A stretch of 64,000 nucleotides of DNA from JBCCXZ01 sp965228005 (GTDB taxonomy: Bacteria; Planctomycetota; Planctomycetia; Pirellulales; Lacipirellulaceae): the NCBI GenBank assembly GCA_965228005.1, contig CBDDGV010000001.1:434001-498000 (forward strand), given 5' to 3'. A program made the position numbers and the translations under genes. This document shows positions 8,897-18,828 of this stretch, piece after piece. The notes beneath the pieces were generated by a model. It saw only the letters and a list, made by a program, of their open reading frames with translations, was not told the DNA's origin and made no database searches. Every line of letters starts with the position of its first letter. Position 1 is the first letter of the stretch.

Positions 8897-11221
8897 ATGA
8901 TAGCTACCACATCCGAGGTCGAGCGTAACACTCCGATTCTCGCACTTGCGACTCACCCTGGGTGGATCGCCCGGCTGCTGTTGGTCGGTCTGGTCCTCGT
9001 TAGTGTTCCGGCAAGAGCGACCGAGCCGCAGCCCCGCGGCTCAAATCCTGCCCCGGAGGTCACGGCGAAGGAGCTTCAGGACGAGCAGGCACGTTGCGAA
9101 GAACGCTTGAAGGGACTCCACGAAGCGGTCGCGCGACTTGCAGACGGCGGACAAGAACAAGTCCCTCTTGAGCTTGGCCAAGAAATCGAACTATGGACCC
9201 GCCTTGAGTTGGTCCTGGCTCAGAGACTCTCGCTGCTCGCACAGGCAGAGCCCTTAAAGCACAAACGCCAGGAGTTTGCCGACAAGCTGGAGAAGCTGCG
9301 ACGCACAGGCCCAGAAAACCCCGGCCCTTATTCGTTCCTTCAGCTAGACCAACTGCGCGACCAGCTGCGGGTGGAGCAAGAAAGCGGAGAGAGCATCCGG
9401 CGGGAGATCGCGACCGAACGGAGGCTCGTCGCTTCGACCCGCGATCAATACGAAGCCCTGGAAACGGTCAGGCGTCAGGAGAAGGAAGAAGCCCGGTCTG
9501 CCACCGACCTGCGTAAACGCGAATCGGCCGCCCGCACGTACGAGCTAGCCGAGCTAGCGAGCCAGGTCAGTGAGGCGGAGCTGAAGCACCACCGAGAAAC
9601 CCTCGGCGTGATGAAACTCCGGGCCGAGGCCTCAGACCTCCGGGCACGATACCTCGCGTTCCGAGTGGAGGTGCTCCGCGAGCGGACGGTGTTCTCGCAA
9701 GAAGACCTCGACCGTCAGCTGGCCGTCTTTGATATTGGGGAGAAGTCGCTCCGCGAGCACCTCAAACAGGTTCAGTCGCGGTTGCGGCGGCACCTGCGTT
9801 CGCGCCTTGTCTCGCAGCCTGAAGCCGATGGCTCGGACGCCTCGGCCGAGCAACACCTCCGCCGCGTGGTGTGCGAGTCCGCGCAGCAGGAGGCGCAGCT
9901 GCTGCAGCAAGTGCTTGAAGAGTTGGTCGTGGCCCGGGAGACCTGGCGCCGCAGATTCGCCCTCGCCAACGACCAGCCGTCCCAGGAGCAGCTCGCGGTG
10001 TGGCGCCGAGAAACCCACACCGCCCTGGATCGACTGGAGCATCTGGCCAGCCAGTGCAGGCTGCGGACAGCGCAGCTGCAGAAGGAACGCACGGCGGAGC
10101 TCGGATCGATCACCGGCAAAGAGATCGAAGTCGACCCCAAGATCGTCGCCAAAGAGGGGACTGAGACCCAAGAAGCACTCGGCCGGATCGTCGAGGTCTA
10201 CGGCAACACGCTCGTCCTCATCGAGAAGGGACAGCGGTTGCACGGCCGTTTTTTGGAGGAGCTCGACCAAGAGCTTGTGCCGTCCTCTCTAGCGGGCGTG
10301 TTCGATACGCTTGTCGCGTGGAGCGTCCACGCGTGGAGGTACGAGCTGCTCGCCGTGGAAGACAGGCCCATCACGGTGGGCAAGCTCACCAGCGGCGTGG
10401 CGTTGGTGCTGGTGGGCTGCTTGCTCGCCCGCCTGCTCAGCCGATTCGTTGGGCGCCGCGTGCTGCCAAGGCTCGGCGTGAACCGCGGCGCCGCTACGGC
10501 GATTCAGAGTGTGATGTTCTACGCCCTGCTGATGTGCGTGTTCTTCATCTCGCTCGAGCTCGTCAACGTCCCGCTGACGATCTTCGCCTTCCTGGGCGGG
10601 GCCGTAGCGATCGGGTTGGGCTTCGGCAGCCAGAACATCCTCAACAACTTCATCAGCGGCCTCATCCTGCTCGTAGAGCGGCCCATCCGCGTTGGAGACC
10701 TCGTGAATGTCGACGGCATCGACGCCACGATCGAGAGGATCGGCGCCCGGAGCACGCGCGTCCGGACCGGCGACAACCTCGACATCCTCGTACCCAACAG
10801 CAAGTTCCTGGAGAACAACGTCACGAACTGGACCCTCTCCGACACGCGTATCCGCAAGAAGGTAACCGTGGGCGTCGCCTACGGCTCACCGGTCGACCGC
10901 GTCGCGGAACTCCTGGAGAGCTGCGTCCTGGAGAACCAGCAGGTCTTGCCGTCCCCGCACCCCATCGTTCTCTTCAAAGAGTTCGCCGACAACTCGCTCA
11001 ACTTTGAGGTCCACTTCTGGATCCATATGCGGACCATCATGGAAGGGGCGATCGTCGAAAGCAGCATCCGGCACGCCGTGGACGCGGCCTTCCGTCACGA
11101 GGGCATCACGATCGCGTTCCCGCAGAGGGACGTGCACCTGAACCTGGAATCGGCCGTGCCGGTGCAACTCCTGCAGGACTCGGGAGAGCCTCAGTCGGAC
11201 AGCTTCCGAAGGGCCGCATGA
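8897..11221 (+). CDS. Large MscS/MscK-type mechanosensitive channel (774 aa)
   Basis: The protein opens with a hydrophobic export signal (about residues 25-42, ending near ARA). A long, charged, coiled-coil-rich periplasmic region follows to about residue 440. Transmembrane segments lie at about 495-600, and the MscS pore and beta domain follow, with GLGFGSQNILNNFISGLILL and RPIRVGDLVNVDG. The pore motif and the beta domain ending in PNSKFLENNVTNW are typical of the family. It should open under hypo-osmotic membrane tension to release solutes. The large periplasmic domain resembles MscK/MscM-type members rather than the small MscS. The gene stands alone; the convergent CorA gene ends 5 bp past its stop. 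Confidence 0.9.
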   Translation: MIATTSEVERNTPILALATHPGWIARLLLVGLVLVSVPARATEPQPRGSNPAPEVTAKELQDEQARCEERLKGLHEAVARLADGGQEQVPLELGQEIELWTRLELVLAQRLSLLAQAEPLKHKRQEFADKLEKLRRTGPENPGPYSFLQLDQLRDQLRVEQESGESIRREIATERRLVASTRDQYEALETVRRQEKEEARSATDLRKRESAARTYELAELASQVSEAELKHHRETLGVMKLRAEASDLRARYLAFRVEVLRERTVFSQEDLDRQLAVFDIGEKSLREHLKQVQSRLRRHLRSRLVSQPEADGSDASAEQHLRRVVCESAQQEAQLLQQVLEELVVARETWRRRFALANDQPSQEQLAVWRRETHTALDRLEHLASQCRLRTAQLQKERTAELGSITGKEIEVDPKIVAKEGTETQEALGRIVEVYGNTLVLIEKGQRLHGRFLEELDQELVPSSLAGVFDTLVAWSVHAWRYELLAVEDRPITVGKLTSGVALVLVGCLLARLLSRFVGRRVLPRLGVNRGAATAIQSVMFYALLMCVFFISLELVNVPLTIFAFLGGAVAIGLGFGSQNILNNFISGLILLVERPIRVGDLVNVDGIDATIERIGARSTRVRTGDNLDILVPNSKFLENNVTNWTLSDTRIRKKVTVGVAYGSPVDRVAELLESCVLENQQVLPSPHPIVLFKEFADNSLNFEVHFWIHMRTIMEGAIVESSIRHAVDAAFRHEGITIAFPQRDVHLNLESAVPVQLLQDSGEPQSDSFRRAA

Positions 11222-11226
11222 GCCGC

Positions 11227-12378
11227 TCAGGCGGCTTCTTGGAGCTGGTGAGAGTCCTCCAACACGACGGTGTGCTGGTGCTCCGGCTCGGCGGTTACTC
11301 CAGGGGCTTCCCGCGTCGCCAGGGTTGAGGCTCCAAACCAGCCCAGCCGGCGGAAGAAGAGCAGCATCAGCGTCGCCGTGGAGAGCATCACCCCCCAGGC
11401 GATCGGGTAAGACCAGTCGTAGTCCAACTCCGGCATGTTCTTGAAGTTCATGCCGTAGATACCTGCGATGAAGGTCAGCGGCACGAAGACACTCGACATC
11501 ATGGTGAGCACCTTCATGATCTCGTTGCTCCGGTGCGACAACGACGACATGTAGGTGCTGACCAACGCCCCGGCCGATTCGCGGTACATCTCCACGACGT
11601 CCACGATCTGGGCGCAGTGGCTGACGGTATCGCGCATGAAGACCGTCGTCTTCTGTGAGATCAGCGAGTCCTCGTCGGAGGCCAGCGACTCCAGGGCCTC
11701 CCGCATCGGCCAGCTGCTCCGGCGGACGCGGATCAGGTCGGTCCTCAGGGCGTGGATCGCCCGGAGCAACTCGGGTTGCGGGTTTTCCAGGGCTTCGTCC
11801 TCGAGCCGCTCCAGCTCCTCGCCGAACCATTCGAGGACCGGGTAGTAACCGTCTACGACCAGATCGGCCACGGCGTAAGCCAGATAGTCGGAACCGTTCT
11901 GGCGGAGCCTCGAGTCCGGGCGCCGGAGCCGGTTGCGGACCGCGTCCAGGTACTTGCCCTGCTTGCAGTGGACAGTCACGACATAGTTTGGTCCCACGAG
12001 CAGGCTCAGCTGGTCCGATTGCAGCTTGCCCTCGCCGAGAATCTCCGACACGTGCAGGATCAGGAAGTTACTCCCCTCGAGGACTTCCGCCGTGGGCCGC
12101 TGAGGCACGTTGACGATCGCTTCGATCGTCAGTGGGGAGAGCTGAAACTCTTGTGCGAGCACGCGAAGGACTTCCGGATCTTCGGTGCCAGCTATGTCGA
12201 TCCAGACATTCTCATCCGGGTCAGTCGACGCGCGGATGTCATCCAGGCTCGGGTTGCGGAGCTCTTCGAAGTGGACCTGCGAGTACCGGACGACACGGAT
12301 TTCAGCTTTGCAGCTGTTCTTCTCGAAAACGAGCGTGCCGGGGCGAGCCCCCGCCTTCGGGTTGCGCTTGCGGAACAT
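11227..12378 (-). CDS. corA: CorA-family divalent cation transporter (383 aa)
   Basis: A long cytoplasmic N-terminal domain is followed by two C-terminal transmembrane helices. The first ends in the family signature YGMNF, within GIYGMNFKNMPEL at about 309-321. CorA proteins form pentameric Mg2+ (also Co2+/Ni2+) channels in the inner membrane, and the GMN loop binds the hydrated ion. A tail of about 30 residues extends beyond the second helix. The start is ATG at 12378. The gene converges on the MscS-type channel with a 5-bp gap, so the two likely share a termination zone. It is divergent from glpK. Confidence 0.9.
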   Translation of the reverse strand: MFRKRNPKAGARPGTLVFEKNSCKAEIRVVRYSQVHFEELRNPSLDDIRASTDPDENVWIDIAGTEDPEVLRVLAQEFQLSPLTIEAIVNVPQRPTAEVLEGSNFLILHVSEILGEGKLQSDQLSLLVGPNYVVTVHCKQGKYLDAVRNRLRRPDSRLRQNGSDYLAYAVADLVVDGYYPVLEWFGEELERLEDEALENPQPELLRAIHALRTDLIRVRRSSWPMREALESLASDEDSLISQKTTVFMRDTVSHCAQIVDVVEMYRESAGALVSTYMSSLSHRSNEIMKVLTMMSSVFVPLTFIAGIYGMNFKNMPELDYDWSYPIAWGVMLSTATLMLLFFRRLGWFGASTLATREAPGVTAEPEHQHTVVLEDSHQLQEAA

Positions 12379-12642
12379 CTGCTACCAGACTGGAGTGAGC
12401 GGGACAGACTCTTGGAGATCAGTGCGTTATCAAAACGCGCTAGCGCCGGTCAAGGGCGATCCGGCGCTCCGGAAGGCGTGTCGGTATCAAAGGCATCTTT
12501 TAAGACCGCTCTTGTTTGGGAGTGACGACCAACCGTTTCGACAGGTTTCCCGACTCGATGGCCCAGGTTGCCAATCTGGATACCGAGTGATCGAATGGTT
12601 AAGGCTGTTCTGAATCGCTCTTCTCGCTCGGAGGCCTCACCC

Positions 12643-14142
12643 ATGCCCTGCCTGCTGGCCCTCGATCAAGGCACGACTTCGTCGCGGGCGATCGTCTTTG
12701 ACGAGGCAGGTGCGGTCAAGGCGATCGAGCAGCGCGAATTCCGCCAGGTATACCCTCGGGCAGGCTGGGTTGAGCATGACCCCGAAGAGATCTGGCAGAC
12801 GCAGCTAGGCGTCGCCGAATCCGTTCTGACTCAGGCGGGCGTCACAGCAGAAGACCTCGCCGGGGTTGGCATCACCAATCAACGGGAGACGGTGATCGTC
12901 TGGGACCGTGAGACGGGCGTCCCCATCGCCAACGCCATCGTGTGGCAAGACCGCCGCACGGCAGACACCTGCAATCAGCTCCGGGCGGAGGGCCGCGGGT
13001 CTTGGGTCACCGAGAAGACCGGCCTCCTGCTCGACCCCTACTTCACGGGCACGAAGCTGGCTTGGCTACTCGACCACACGCCGGGCGCACGAGAGCAAGC
13101 CGAGGCGGGCCGGCTCGCGGCAGGGACCGTCGACTCCTGGTTGATCTCCCGGCTGACCGGCGGCTCAAGGCACGTGACCGACGCGACCAACGCGTCGCGG
13201 ACCCTGCTGATGGACATCCATCGTGGCGACTGGGACGACGAGTTACTCGAGTGCTTCAACGTACCACGCTCCGTCCTCCCGGAGATCGTCGCTTCGAGCG
13301 GCGAGATTGCTGAGGTCGCGATCGAGTCGCCTCTGAAGGGACTGAGCATTGCCGGCGTCGCGGGCGATCAGCAGGCTGCGTTGTTCGGGCAAGGCTGCTA
13401 CCAGCCGGGGCTCGTGAAGAACACCTACGGCACGGGCTGCTTCATGCTGATGAACACCGGCACCGAGGCGGTCGCGTCGAACAATCGGCTCCTGACCACT
13501 ATCGCCAGCCGGATGAGCGACCGAAGCGAGTACGCACTCGAGGGGAGCGTCTTCACGGGGGGCGCTGTGGTCGCTTGGCTCCGGGACGGGTTGGGGCTGA
13601 TCGAGAGCTCCTCCGACATCGAGGCGCTGGCCGGGAGTGTTGCCGACAGCGACGGTGTGTTCCTTGTTCCAGCCTTTGCTGGCCTCGGGGCGCCGCAGTG
13701 GGACCCCTACGCCAGAGGGACGATCGTCGGGCTGACCGGCGGGACGACTTCGGCGCACATCGCCCGCGCAGCCCTCGACAGCATCGCGTTACAGACGATC
13801 GATCTGGTCGACGCAATCCAGGCCGACTCCGGTTCGAGACTGGAGCAGCTGCGGGTCGACGGCGGCGCCTGTGTCAACAACTTGTTGATGCAGCGGCAGG
13901 CCGACTTGCTCCAGGTCCCGGTGGTTCGCCCCGAGATCACGGAGACAACCGCTCTGGGCGCCGCCTACCTCGCTGGCCTGGCAACCGGCGTCTGGCCCGA
14001 CCGAGACACCCTCGCCCGTCAGTGGCGGGTAGAGCGGCGTTTCGAACCCGCAATCTCCGCCGACCAGGCGGCCGAGACCCGCGCAGCGTGGAACCGCGCC
14101 GTGGAACGCTCGCTCGGCTGGGCTCAAGACACCCCCGACTGA
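12643..14142 (+). CDS. glpK: Glycerol kinase
   Basis: This is a FGGY-family kinase that phosphorylates glycerol to sn-glycerol 3-phosphate with ATP. It opens with the phosphate-binding motif LALDQGTTSSRAIVFD and has GITNQRETVIVWDRETG, GVAGDQQAALFGQGC, and the C-terminal signature FVPAFAGLGAPQWDPYARG (approximate wording). The frame is open further upstream, but ATG 12643 gives 499 residues, the normal family length, and is preceded by GGAGG about 9 bp upstream. glpD begins 15 bp after the stop, so the two form an operon that takes glycerol to DHAP. Confidence 0.95.
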   Translation: MPCLLALDQGTTSSRAIVFDEAGAVKAIEQREFRQVYPRAGWVEHDPEEIWQTQLGVAESVLTQAGVTAEDLAGVGITNQRETVIVWDRETGVPIANAIVWQDRRTADTCNQLRAEGRGSWVTEKTGLLLDPYFTGTKLAWLLDHTPGAREQAEAGRLAAGTVDSWLISRLTGGSRHVTDATNASRTLLMDIHRGDWDDELLECFNVPRSVLPEIVASSGEIAEVAIESPLKGLSIAGVAGDQQAALFGQGCYQPGLVKNTYGTGCFMLMNTGTEAVASNNRLLTTIASRMSDRSEYALEGSVFTGGAVVAWLRDGLGLIESSSDIEALAGSVADSDGVFLVPAFAGLGAPQWDPYARGTIVGLTGGTTSAHIARAALDSIALQTIDLVDAIQADSGSRLEQLRVDGGACVNNLLMQRQADLLQVPVVRPEITETTALGAAYLAGLATGVWPDRDTLARQWRVERRFEPAISADQAAETRAAWNRAVERSLGWAQDTPD

Positions 14143-14157
14143 TCACGCCCGACACTC

Positions 14158-15741
14158 ATGACCCGCCGGTCGGACTTCAGACGCGACGCTCAACTCACCC
14201 GTCTTGCCGGGGAGGGCCCGTTTGAGCTGCTTGTTGTCGGGGGAGGGGCCACGGGCGCGGGAATCGCCGTCGACGCCGCCTCGCGGGGCTACCGCGTTGC
14301 TCTCTGCGAACAATCCGACTTCGGCAAAGGGACCTCGAGCCGCAGCACCAAGCTCGTCCACGGCGGCGTGCGATACCTGGAACGGGGCGACGTTCGCTTG
14401 GTACGCGAAGCGCTCTACGAACGGGGGCTGTTGATCCGGAACGCGCCACACCTGGTCTACTCCTTGCCGACGGTGGTGCCGTTCTACCGCTGGTGGGAGC
14501 CGCCCTACTACCGCATTGGCTTGATGGCATACGACCTGCTCGCAGGGCGGCTCGGCCTCGGTCGGTCGAAGCGACTCTCGCGGCGAGAGACGATTGAGGC
14601 CCTCCCGACGATCCGTCAGGAAGGCCTACGCGGAGGAGTCTGCTACTTCGACGGCGGGTTTGACGATGCGCGGCTCTTGATCAACCTGATCCAGACCGCG
14701 GTAGATCACGGCGCCGTTTGCGTGAACCACACGCGGGTGGAGCGTTTCTTGCGGGAGGACGGCAGGCTCACCGGCGTTGAGGCCGTTGACATGGAGGCTG
14801 GGACCAAGATCGAAGTGCGGGCACGAGTCGTCGTGAACGCCGGCGGTCCCTACGGCGACACGGTTCGGCGCCTCGCAGACCCCGATGCAGAGGCCTGGAT
14901 TCAGCCGAGCCAGGGGGTCCACCTTGTGCTCGACAAGTCGTTCCTAGCCGGCGAGGCCGCGTTGATCGTACCGAAGACCAGCGATGGCCGCGTCGTCTTC
15001 GCGATTCCTTGGCACTCCCGGACGCTCGTTGGTACCACCGACACCGGTCTCGATCAGACACCGCTCGAGCCGAGGCCGCTCCGCAACGAGATTGACTATC
15101 TGCTTGAAACAATCAACGGCGTCCTCGCCAAGGAAGTCTCCGATGCGGACATACGTTCCGTCTTCGCCGGCATCCGACCGCTCGCCCGCAGCGACGGCGC
15201 GCAAGCAACCTCGAAGCTCGGCCGCGACCACGCTGTGAGGGTTGATGAGGCGGGGCTCGTCACGATGCTCGGCGGCAAGTGGACGACGTATCGCAGGATG
15301 GCTGAGGACTGCGTGGATCGCTGTGCTGAGCAGGCCGGCCTGCCGAAGGCTCCTTGCCGCACGAAGACGCTTCCCATCCGCAGCCCGGCGAAGGGCGTAC
15401 CTGCAACTGGGTTCTCCCACTACGGCGCCGACTCCGAGGCTGTTGCTGATCTTGTTCGTAGCGAAGCTTCGCTGGGCGAACCGCTCGACCGCGAGCTCCC
15501 ACACACCGTTGGCGAAGCGCTTTGGGCGATCCGCTGCGAGATGGCCCGCACTGTAGAGGATGTCCTGTCACGCCGGCTAAGGGTGCTGGTGGTCGACGCC
15601 GAGGCGGCACGCCGCGCTGCGCCCCGGGTGGCGGAGTTGCTCGCACAGGAGTTGGGCCGCGACTCGGCATGGGTCTCCGAAGAGCTGGAACGTTTCAACA
15701 GACTTGTCGACGGCTACACGGTTGCCGGATGTCAGGCGTAG
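14158..15741 (+). CDS. glpD: Aerobic glycerol-3-phosphate dehydrogenase
   Basis: This FAD-dependent enzyme oxidises glycerol 3-phosphate to DHAP and passes electrons to quinone at the membrane. An N-terminal FAD-binding fold has VVGGGATGAGIAVDAASRG at about residues 22-40. The family signature GTSSRSTKLVHGGVRYLE follows. Later blocks IPWHSRTLVGTTDTG and GGKWTTYRRMAED also match GlpD. The C-terminal domain is complete (527 aa, normal length). It is the second gene of the glpKD operon, with a 15-bp gap after glpK. Confidence 0.95.
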   Translation: MTRRSDFRRDAQLTRLAGEGPFELLVVGGGATGAGIAVDAASRGYRVALCEQSDFGKGTSSRSTKLVHGGVRYLERGDVRLVREALYERGLLIRNAPHLVYSLPTVVPFYRWWEPPYYRIGLMAYDLLAGRLGLGRSKRLSRRETIEALPTIRQEGLRGGVCYFDGGFDDARLLINLIQTAVDHGAVCVNHTRVERFLREDGRLTGVEAVDMEAGTKIEVRARVVVNAGGPYGDTVRRLADPDAEAWIQPSQGVHLVLDKSFLAGEAALIVPKTSDGRVVFAIPWHSRTLVGTTDTGLDQTPLEPRPLRNEIDYLLETINGVLAKEVSDADIRSVFAGIRPLARSDGAQATSKLGRDHAVRVDEAGLVTMLGGKWTTYRRMAEDCVDRCAEQAGLPKAPCRTKTLPIRSPAKGVPATGFSHYGADSEAVADLVRSEASLGEPLDRELPHTVGEALWAIRCEMARTVEDVLSRRLRVLVVDAEAARRAAPRVAELLAQELGRDSAWVSEELERFNRLVDGYTVAGCQA

Positions 15742-15940
15742 GACGGATAGTCGGCAGCATTTCGGCGGACTCGTGCCTCATCGTGCGTCACTGAGTCTGG
15801 GCCGCAGACTTAGGACGCATTGACGCATCCGCTGGCGCCGCGAGATTCCGTCTGCAAACAGTCCTGGTCTCGTTACACTGTGGGTCTACGGCGGAGCCAT
15901 CCCGCCATTCAAGTGACGCTTGGTCCTGTGGAGGACAGCA

Positions 15941-17632
15941 TTGAACCTTCGTTCGGTTGCCCGCAGATTCTGGAACTCCTTTTCTTATGTTGGGCTGGCA
16001 ATTGCCGTATTGCTCTTTGCGGCATCCCTTTCTCCATCGCTGCTGCCACGACCTGTTGTAGTGCAGGGAATCCTCTCAGGGATTGCACTGGCCTTAGGGT
16101 ACGGCGTCGGGGTCCTCGGGGTGTGGACGTGGCAATTTCTTGAGTTGCCGCAGCCCAACAAGCGACTGGAAGCGATCTCCAAGAGAGTCACCGCGGTCGC
16201 GGTTAGCGCGACCGCGGGTTTCTTTCTCTGGAGGGCTTCGATTTGGCAGAACTCCATCCGCGAGTTGATGGAGATGGAGCCCATTGCGAGCGCCTACCCG
16301 ATCTCGGTAGCAACCATATCGGTCGTCGGCGGCGTTCTCGTCCTCTTAGTTGTGCGCGGCATCATCATCTCCGGACGGTTTACCCACAGGCAGGTCTCCC
16401 GCTTTGTTCCGAGGAAGGTCTCCTACTTCCTTAGCGCTGTGACTGTTCTCCTGCTGCTGGTCACACTTGCTAACCGTATCGTCGCGAGGCAGGCACTCTA
16501 CGCCGCGGACGCCCTCTTTCTGCGCATCGATCGCATGGTCGACGAGGGGGTCGAGCGCCCGGTCGGTGAGTTGCTCTGCGGGAGCGAGCAGTCGCTCATC
16601 TCATGGGACTCCATCGGGAAGCAAGGGAAGGACTTCCTCTCTCGAGGGCCTTCGCAGCAGCAGATCAGCGAGTTCTTGGGCAAGGAGGTGGAACGGCCGC
16701 TGAGGGTCTACGTTGGCTTGAGATCACGGGAGACCATGAGCGAGCGTGCCCGGCTAGCACTCGAAGAGTTGAAACGGGTGGGCGGTTTCGAGAGATCAGT
16801 CCTGATCGTCGCGACGCCCACGGGAACCGGGTGGCTCGATCCGGGAGCGGTGGACACCGTGGAGTACGTGCACGGCGGCGACACGGCCATCGTGAGCATG
16901 CAGTATTCCTATCTGCCGAGTTGGATCACGATCCTCGTGGACCCCAACCGCTCGCGAGACGCGGCACGCGCGCTCTTCGATGAAGTCTACAGCCATTGGA
17001 AGTCGCTCCCGGAGGACTCACGGCCCAAGCTCTACCTGCACGGGCTGAGTCTGGGTTCCCTGGGATCGGAGGTTTGTGCCGATCTGTTCACCCTGTTCGA
17101 AGACCCTATCCAGGGAGGGGTCTGGAGCGGACCGCCGTTCCCGAGTATCGCTTGGGCTCGCGTCACCAGGCATCGCAACCCGGACTCGCCGGCGTGGCTC
17201 CCAAGGTACCGAGAAGGCGAGATGCTCCGGTTCACGGGCCGCGAGAATACACTCGCGGAGAACGGTGATCGTTGGGGTTCCATGCGGTTCGTTTACATCC
17301 AACACGCCAGCGACCCGATGGTATTCTTCTCGCCCGATCTGGCTTACCAACGCCCCGAATGGTTGCAAGGAGAGCGCGGCCCTGATGTTTCTCCCTACCT
17401 GTCTTGGTACCCGCTCGTGACGTTCCTCCAACTGGCTTTCGATCTGCCCATGGCCACCAGCGTGCCGGTTGGCTACGGGCACAATTATCATCCAGCCACC
17501 TATTTGGACGCATGGGTCGAGGTCACTTCTCCACCGAACTGGACATCGGAGGACACACAGCGTTTGAAGGAGTTGCTGCACCGAGAAGCTCTCTCAGGGA
17601 ACGGTGCCGGGCCGTCCCTATTCGCTGACTAA
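15941..17632 (+). CDS. Membrane-anchored alpha/beta hydrolase (Abhydrolase_9-like, about 563 aa)
   Basis: The N-terminal third holds about four hydrophobic segments (for example VGLAIAVLLFAASLSPSLL). The rest is a soluble hydrolase domain with the nucleophile elbow GLSLGSLGSE and a late GYGHNYH stretch that can supply the histidine. This layout matches the Abhydrolase_9 family with its own N-terminal membrane domain, whose substrate is not known. The frame is open a few codons further upstream, but TTG 15941 has GGAGGA 6 bp before it and is the better start. The gene stands between glpD and a YihY/BrkB gene with spacings of about 200 bp, so it is probably its own transcription unit. Confidence 0.75.
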   Translation: MNLRSVARRFWNSFSYVGLAIAVLLFAASLSPSLLPRPVVVQGILSGIALALGYGVGVLGVWTWQFLELPQPNKRLEAISKRVTAVAVSATAGFFLWRASIWQNSIRELMEMEPIASAYPISVATISVVGGVLVLLVVRGIIISGRFTHRQVSRFVPRKVSYFLSAVTVLLLLVTLANRIVARQALYAADALFLRIDRMVDEGVERPVGELLCGSEQSLISWDSIGKQGKDFLSRGPSQQQISEFLGKEVERPLRVYVGLRSRETMSERARLALEELKRVGGFERSVLIVATPTGTGWLDPGAVDTVEYVHGGDTAIVSMQYSYLPSWITILVDPNRSRDAARALFDEVYSHWKSLPEDSRPKLYLHGLSLGSLGSEVCADLFTLFEDPIQGGVWSGPPFPSIAWARVTRHRNPDSPAWLPRYREGEMLRFTGRENTLAENGDRWGSMRFVYIQHASDPMVFFSPDLAYQRPEWLQGERGPDVSPYLSWYPLVTFLQLAFDLPMATSVPVGYGHNYHPATYLDAWVEVTSPPNWTSEDTQRLKELLHREALSGNGAGPSLFAD

Positions 17633-17841
17633 CCTCAAGGGCAGAAGCCTGTAGCCAATCGATCTCAGTACTATATCCCCAGGGCATTCTAGCGTTGCTT
17701 CTTGCGAAGGTCGTTCGGGCGGATTGTGACGGAGCGTAACAGGACTACACAGAAGGCTGCCGCGGCCGGGGAGCAGAGTCTCCAACACTCGCTTCAAGCT
17801 TCAGTGGGACTGACCTGCATCGGGAGGTATCTTGGTGCGCC

Positions 17842-18693
17842 ATGATCTTACGATTGCGGAACATAGCGAAACGAGCCGTTGTCCTTTGGAACCAGCGGCA
17901 GGTGACCGCATCGGCGGCCGCCGTGGCCTTCTTCGCGGTCTTGTCGCTAGCTCCGACGCTGGTGTTCGCAACCGTCGCCGCGACCCGCTGGCTGGGCGAA
18001 GAGACCTCGCGCAAACTCACAATCGAGAAGATCGACGAGCTTGCAGGTCCCGAGTCTGCTGAACTCGCCCAGTCCATTCTCAACAGCCCTTGGTACGAAC
18101 AGTTCTCCGGTCGGTCGATCCTCGCGAGCCTGCCGTCGGCTGTCCTGCTCCTCTATGCCGCTTCGGGAGTCTTCGCCCAACTCCGCAGGGCGTTGGTTCA
18201 GATCTACGGCAGGCCCAAATCCGGCCGCAGAGCGGCGGTAAGATGGTTGCTTGGACGCCTGGTCGCGACAGCCGGGGCAATCATCGGGGGATTCTTGTTC
18301 GTTGCATCATTGGTCAGCTCACTGATGCTGCACGCCGCGAGCGGCTGGCTCACTGAGACACTGGGAATCTCAGAGCGAGTGTGGCGATTCGCATCGACTC
18401 CCACGACGCTGGTGTTCGTCTTCGTGTTGTTCGTCGCGGTCTACGCTGGCCTTACGCAGCACCGCCCCCCGATGCGTTGCCTGCTGGCGGGCGCAGCCGT
18501 GTCCGCGATCGGCTTCGAAGCAGGGAGATGGGCGATCGGGGCCTACGTCGGCCACAGCATTGTCGCAACCGCCTACGGCCCCGCGAGCTCTTTGGTGGCT
18601 TTCCTGCTGTGGATGTACTACACGGCAACGATCGTCTTGTTCGGGGCCGTGCTAGCCCAAGCGATTTGGGACGACACCCAGCCATCGGTCTAG
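17842..18693 (+). CDS. YihY/BrkB-family inner-membrane protein (283 aa)
   Basis: It has about six transmembrane segments and the family features ASAAAVAFFAVLSLAPTLVF near the N-terminus, LYAASGVFAQLRRALVQIYG in the middle, and GPASSLVAFLLWMYYTATIV near the end. YihY/BrkB proteins are conserved in bacteria; the old RNase BN assignment was withdrawn and the biochemical role is unknown. The start is ATG 17842. The length is typical. No operon partner is clear. Confidence 0.9.
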   Translation: MILRLRNIAKRAVVLWNQRQVTASAAAVAFFAVLSLAPTLVFATVAATRWLGEETSRKLTIEKIDELAGPESAELAQSILNSPWYEQFSGRSILASLPSAVLLLYAASGVFAQLRRALVQIYGRPKSGRRAAVRWLLGRLVATAGAIIGGFLFVASLVSSLMLHAASGWLTETLGISERVWRFASTPTTLVFVFVLFVAVYAGLTQHRPPMRCLLAGAAVSAIGFEAGRWAIGAYVGHSIVATAYGPASSLVAFLLWMYYTATIVLFGAVLAQAIWDDTQPSV

Positions 18694-18828
18694 GATGGAT
18701 CGGAATCGTCTCCGGCGGGCGGCCAGCCCATTCACTTGCAGCAAGCAAGAGGATTGTTGATCGAGCTGCGAATCTCCGGTCGTAAGGGACACGATTCGCA
18801 ACTGTCACTCATGCCATCCGAGGCCCCG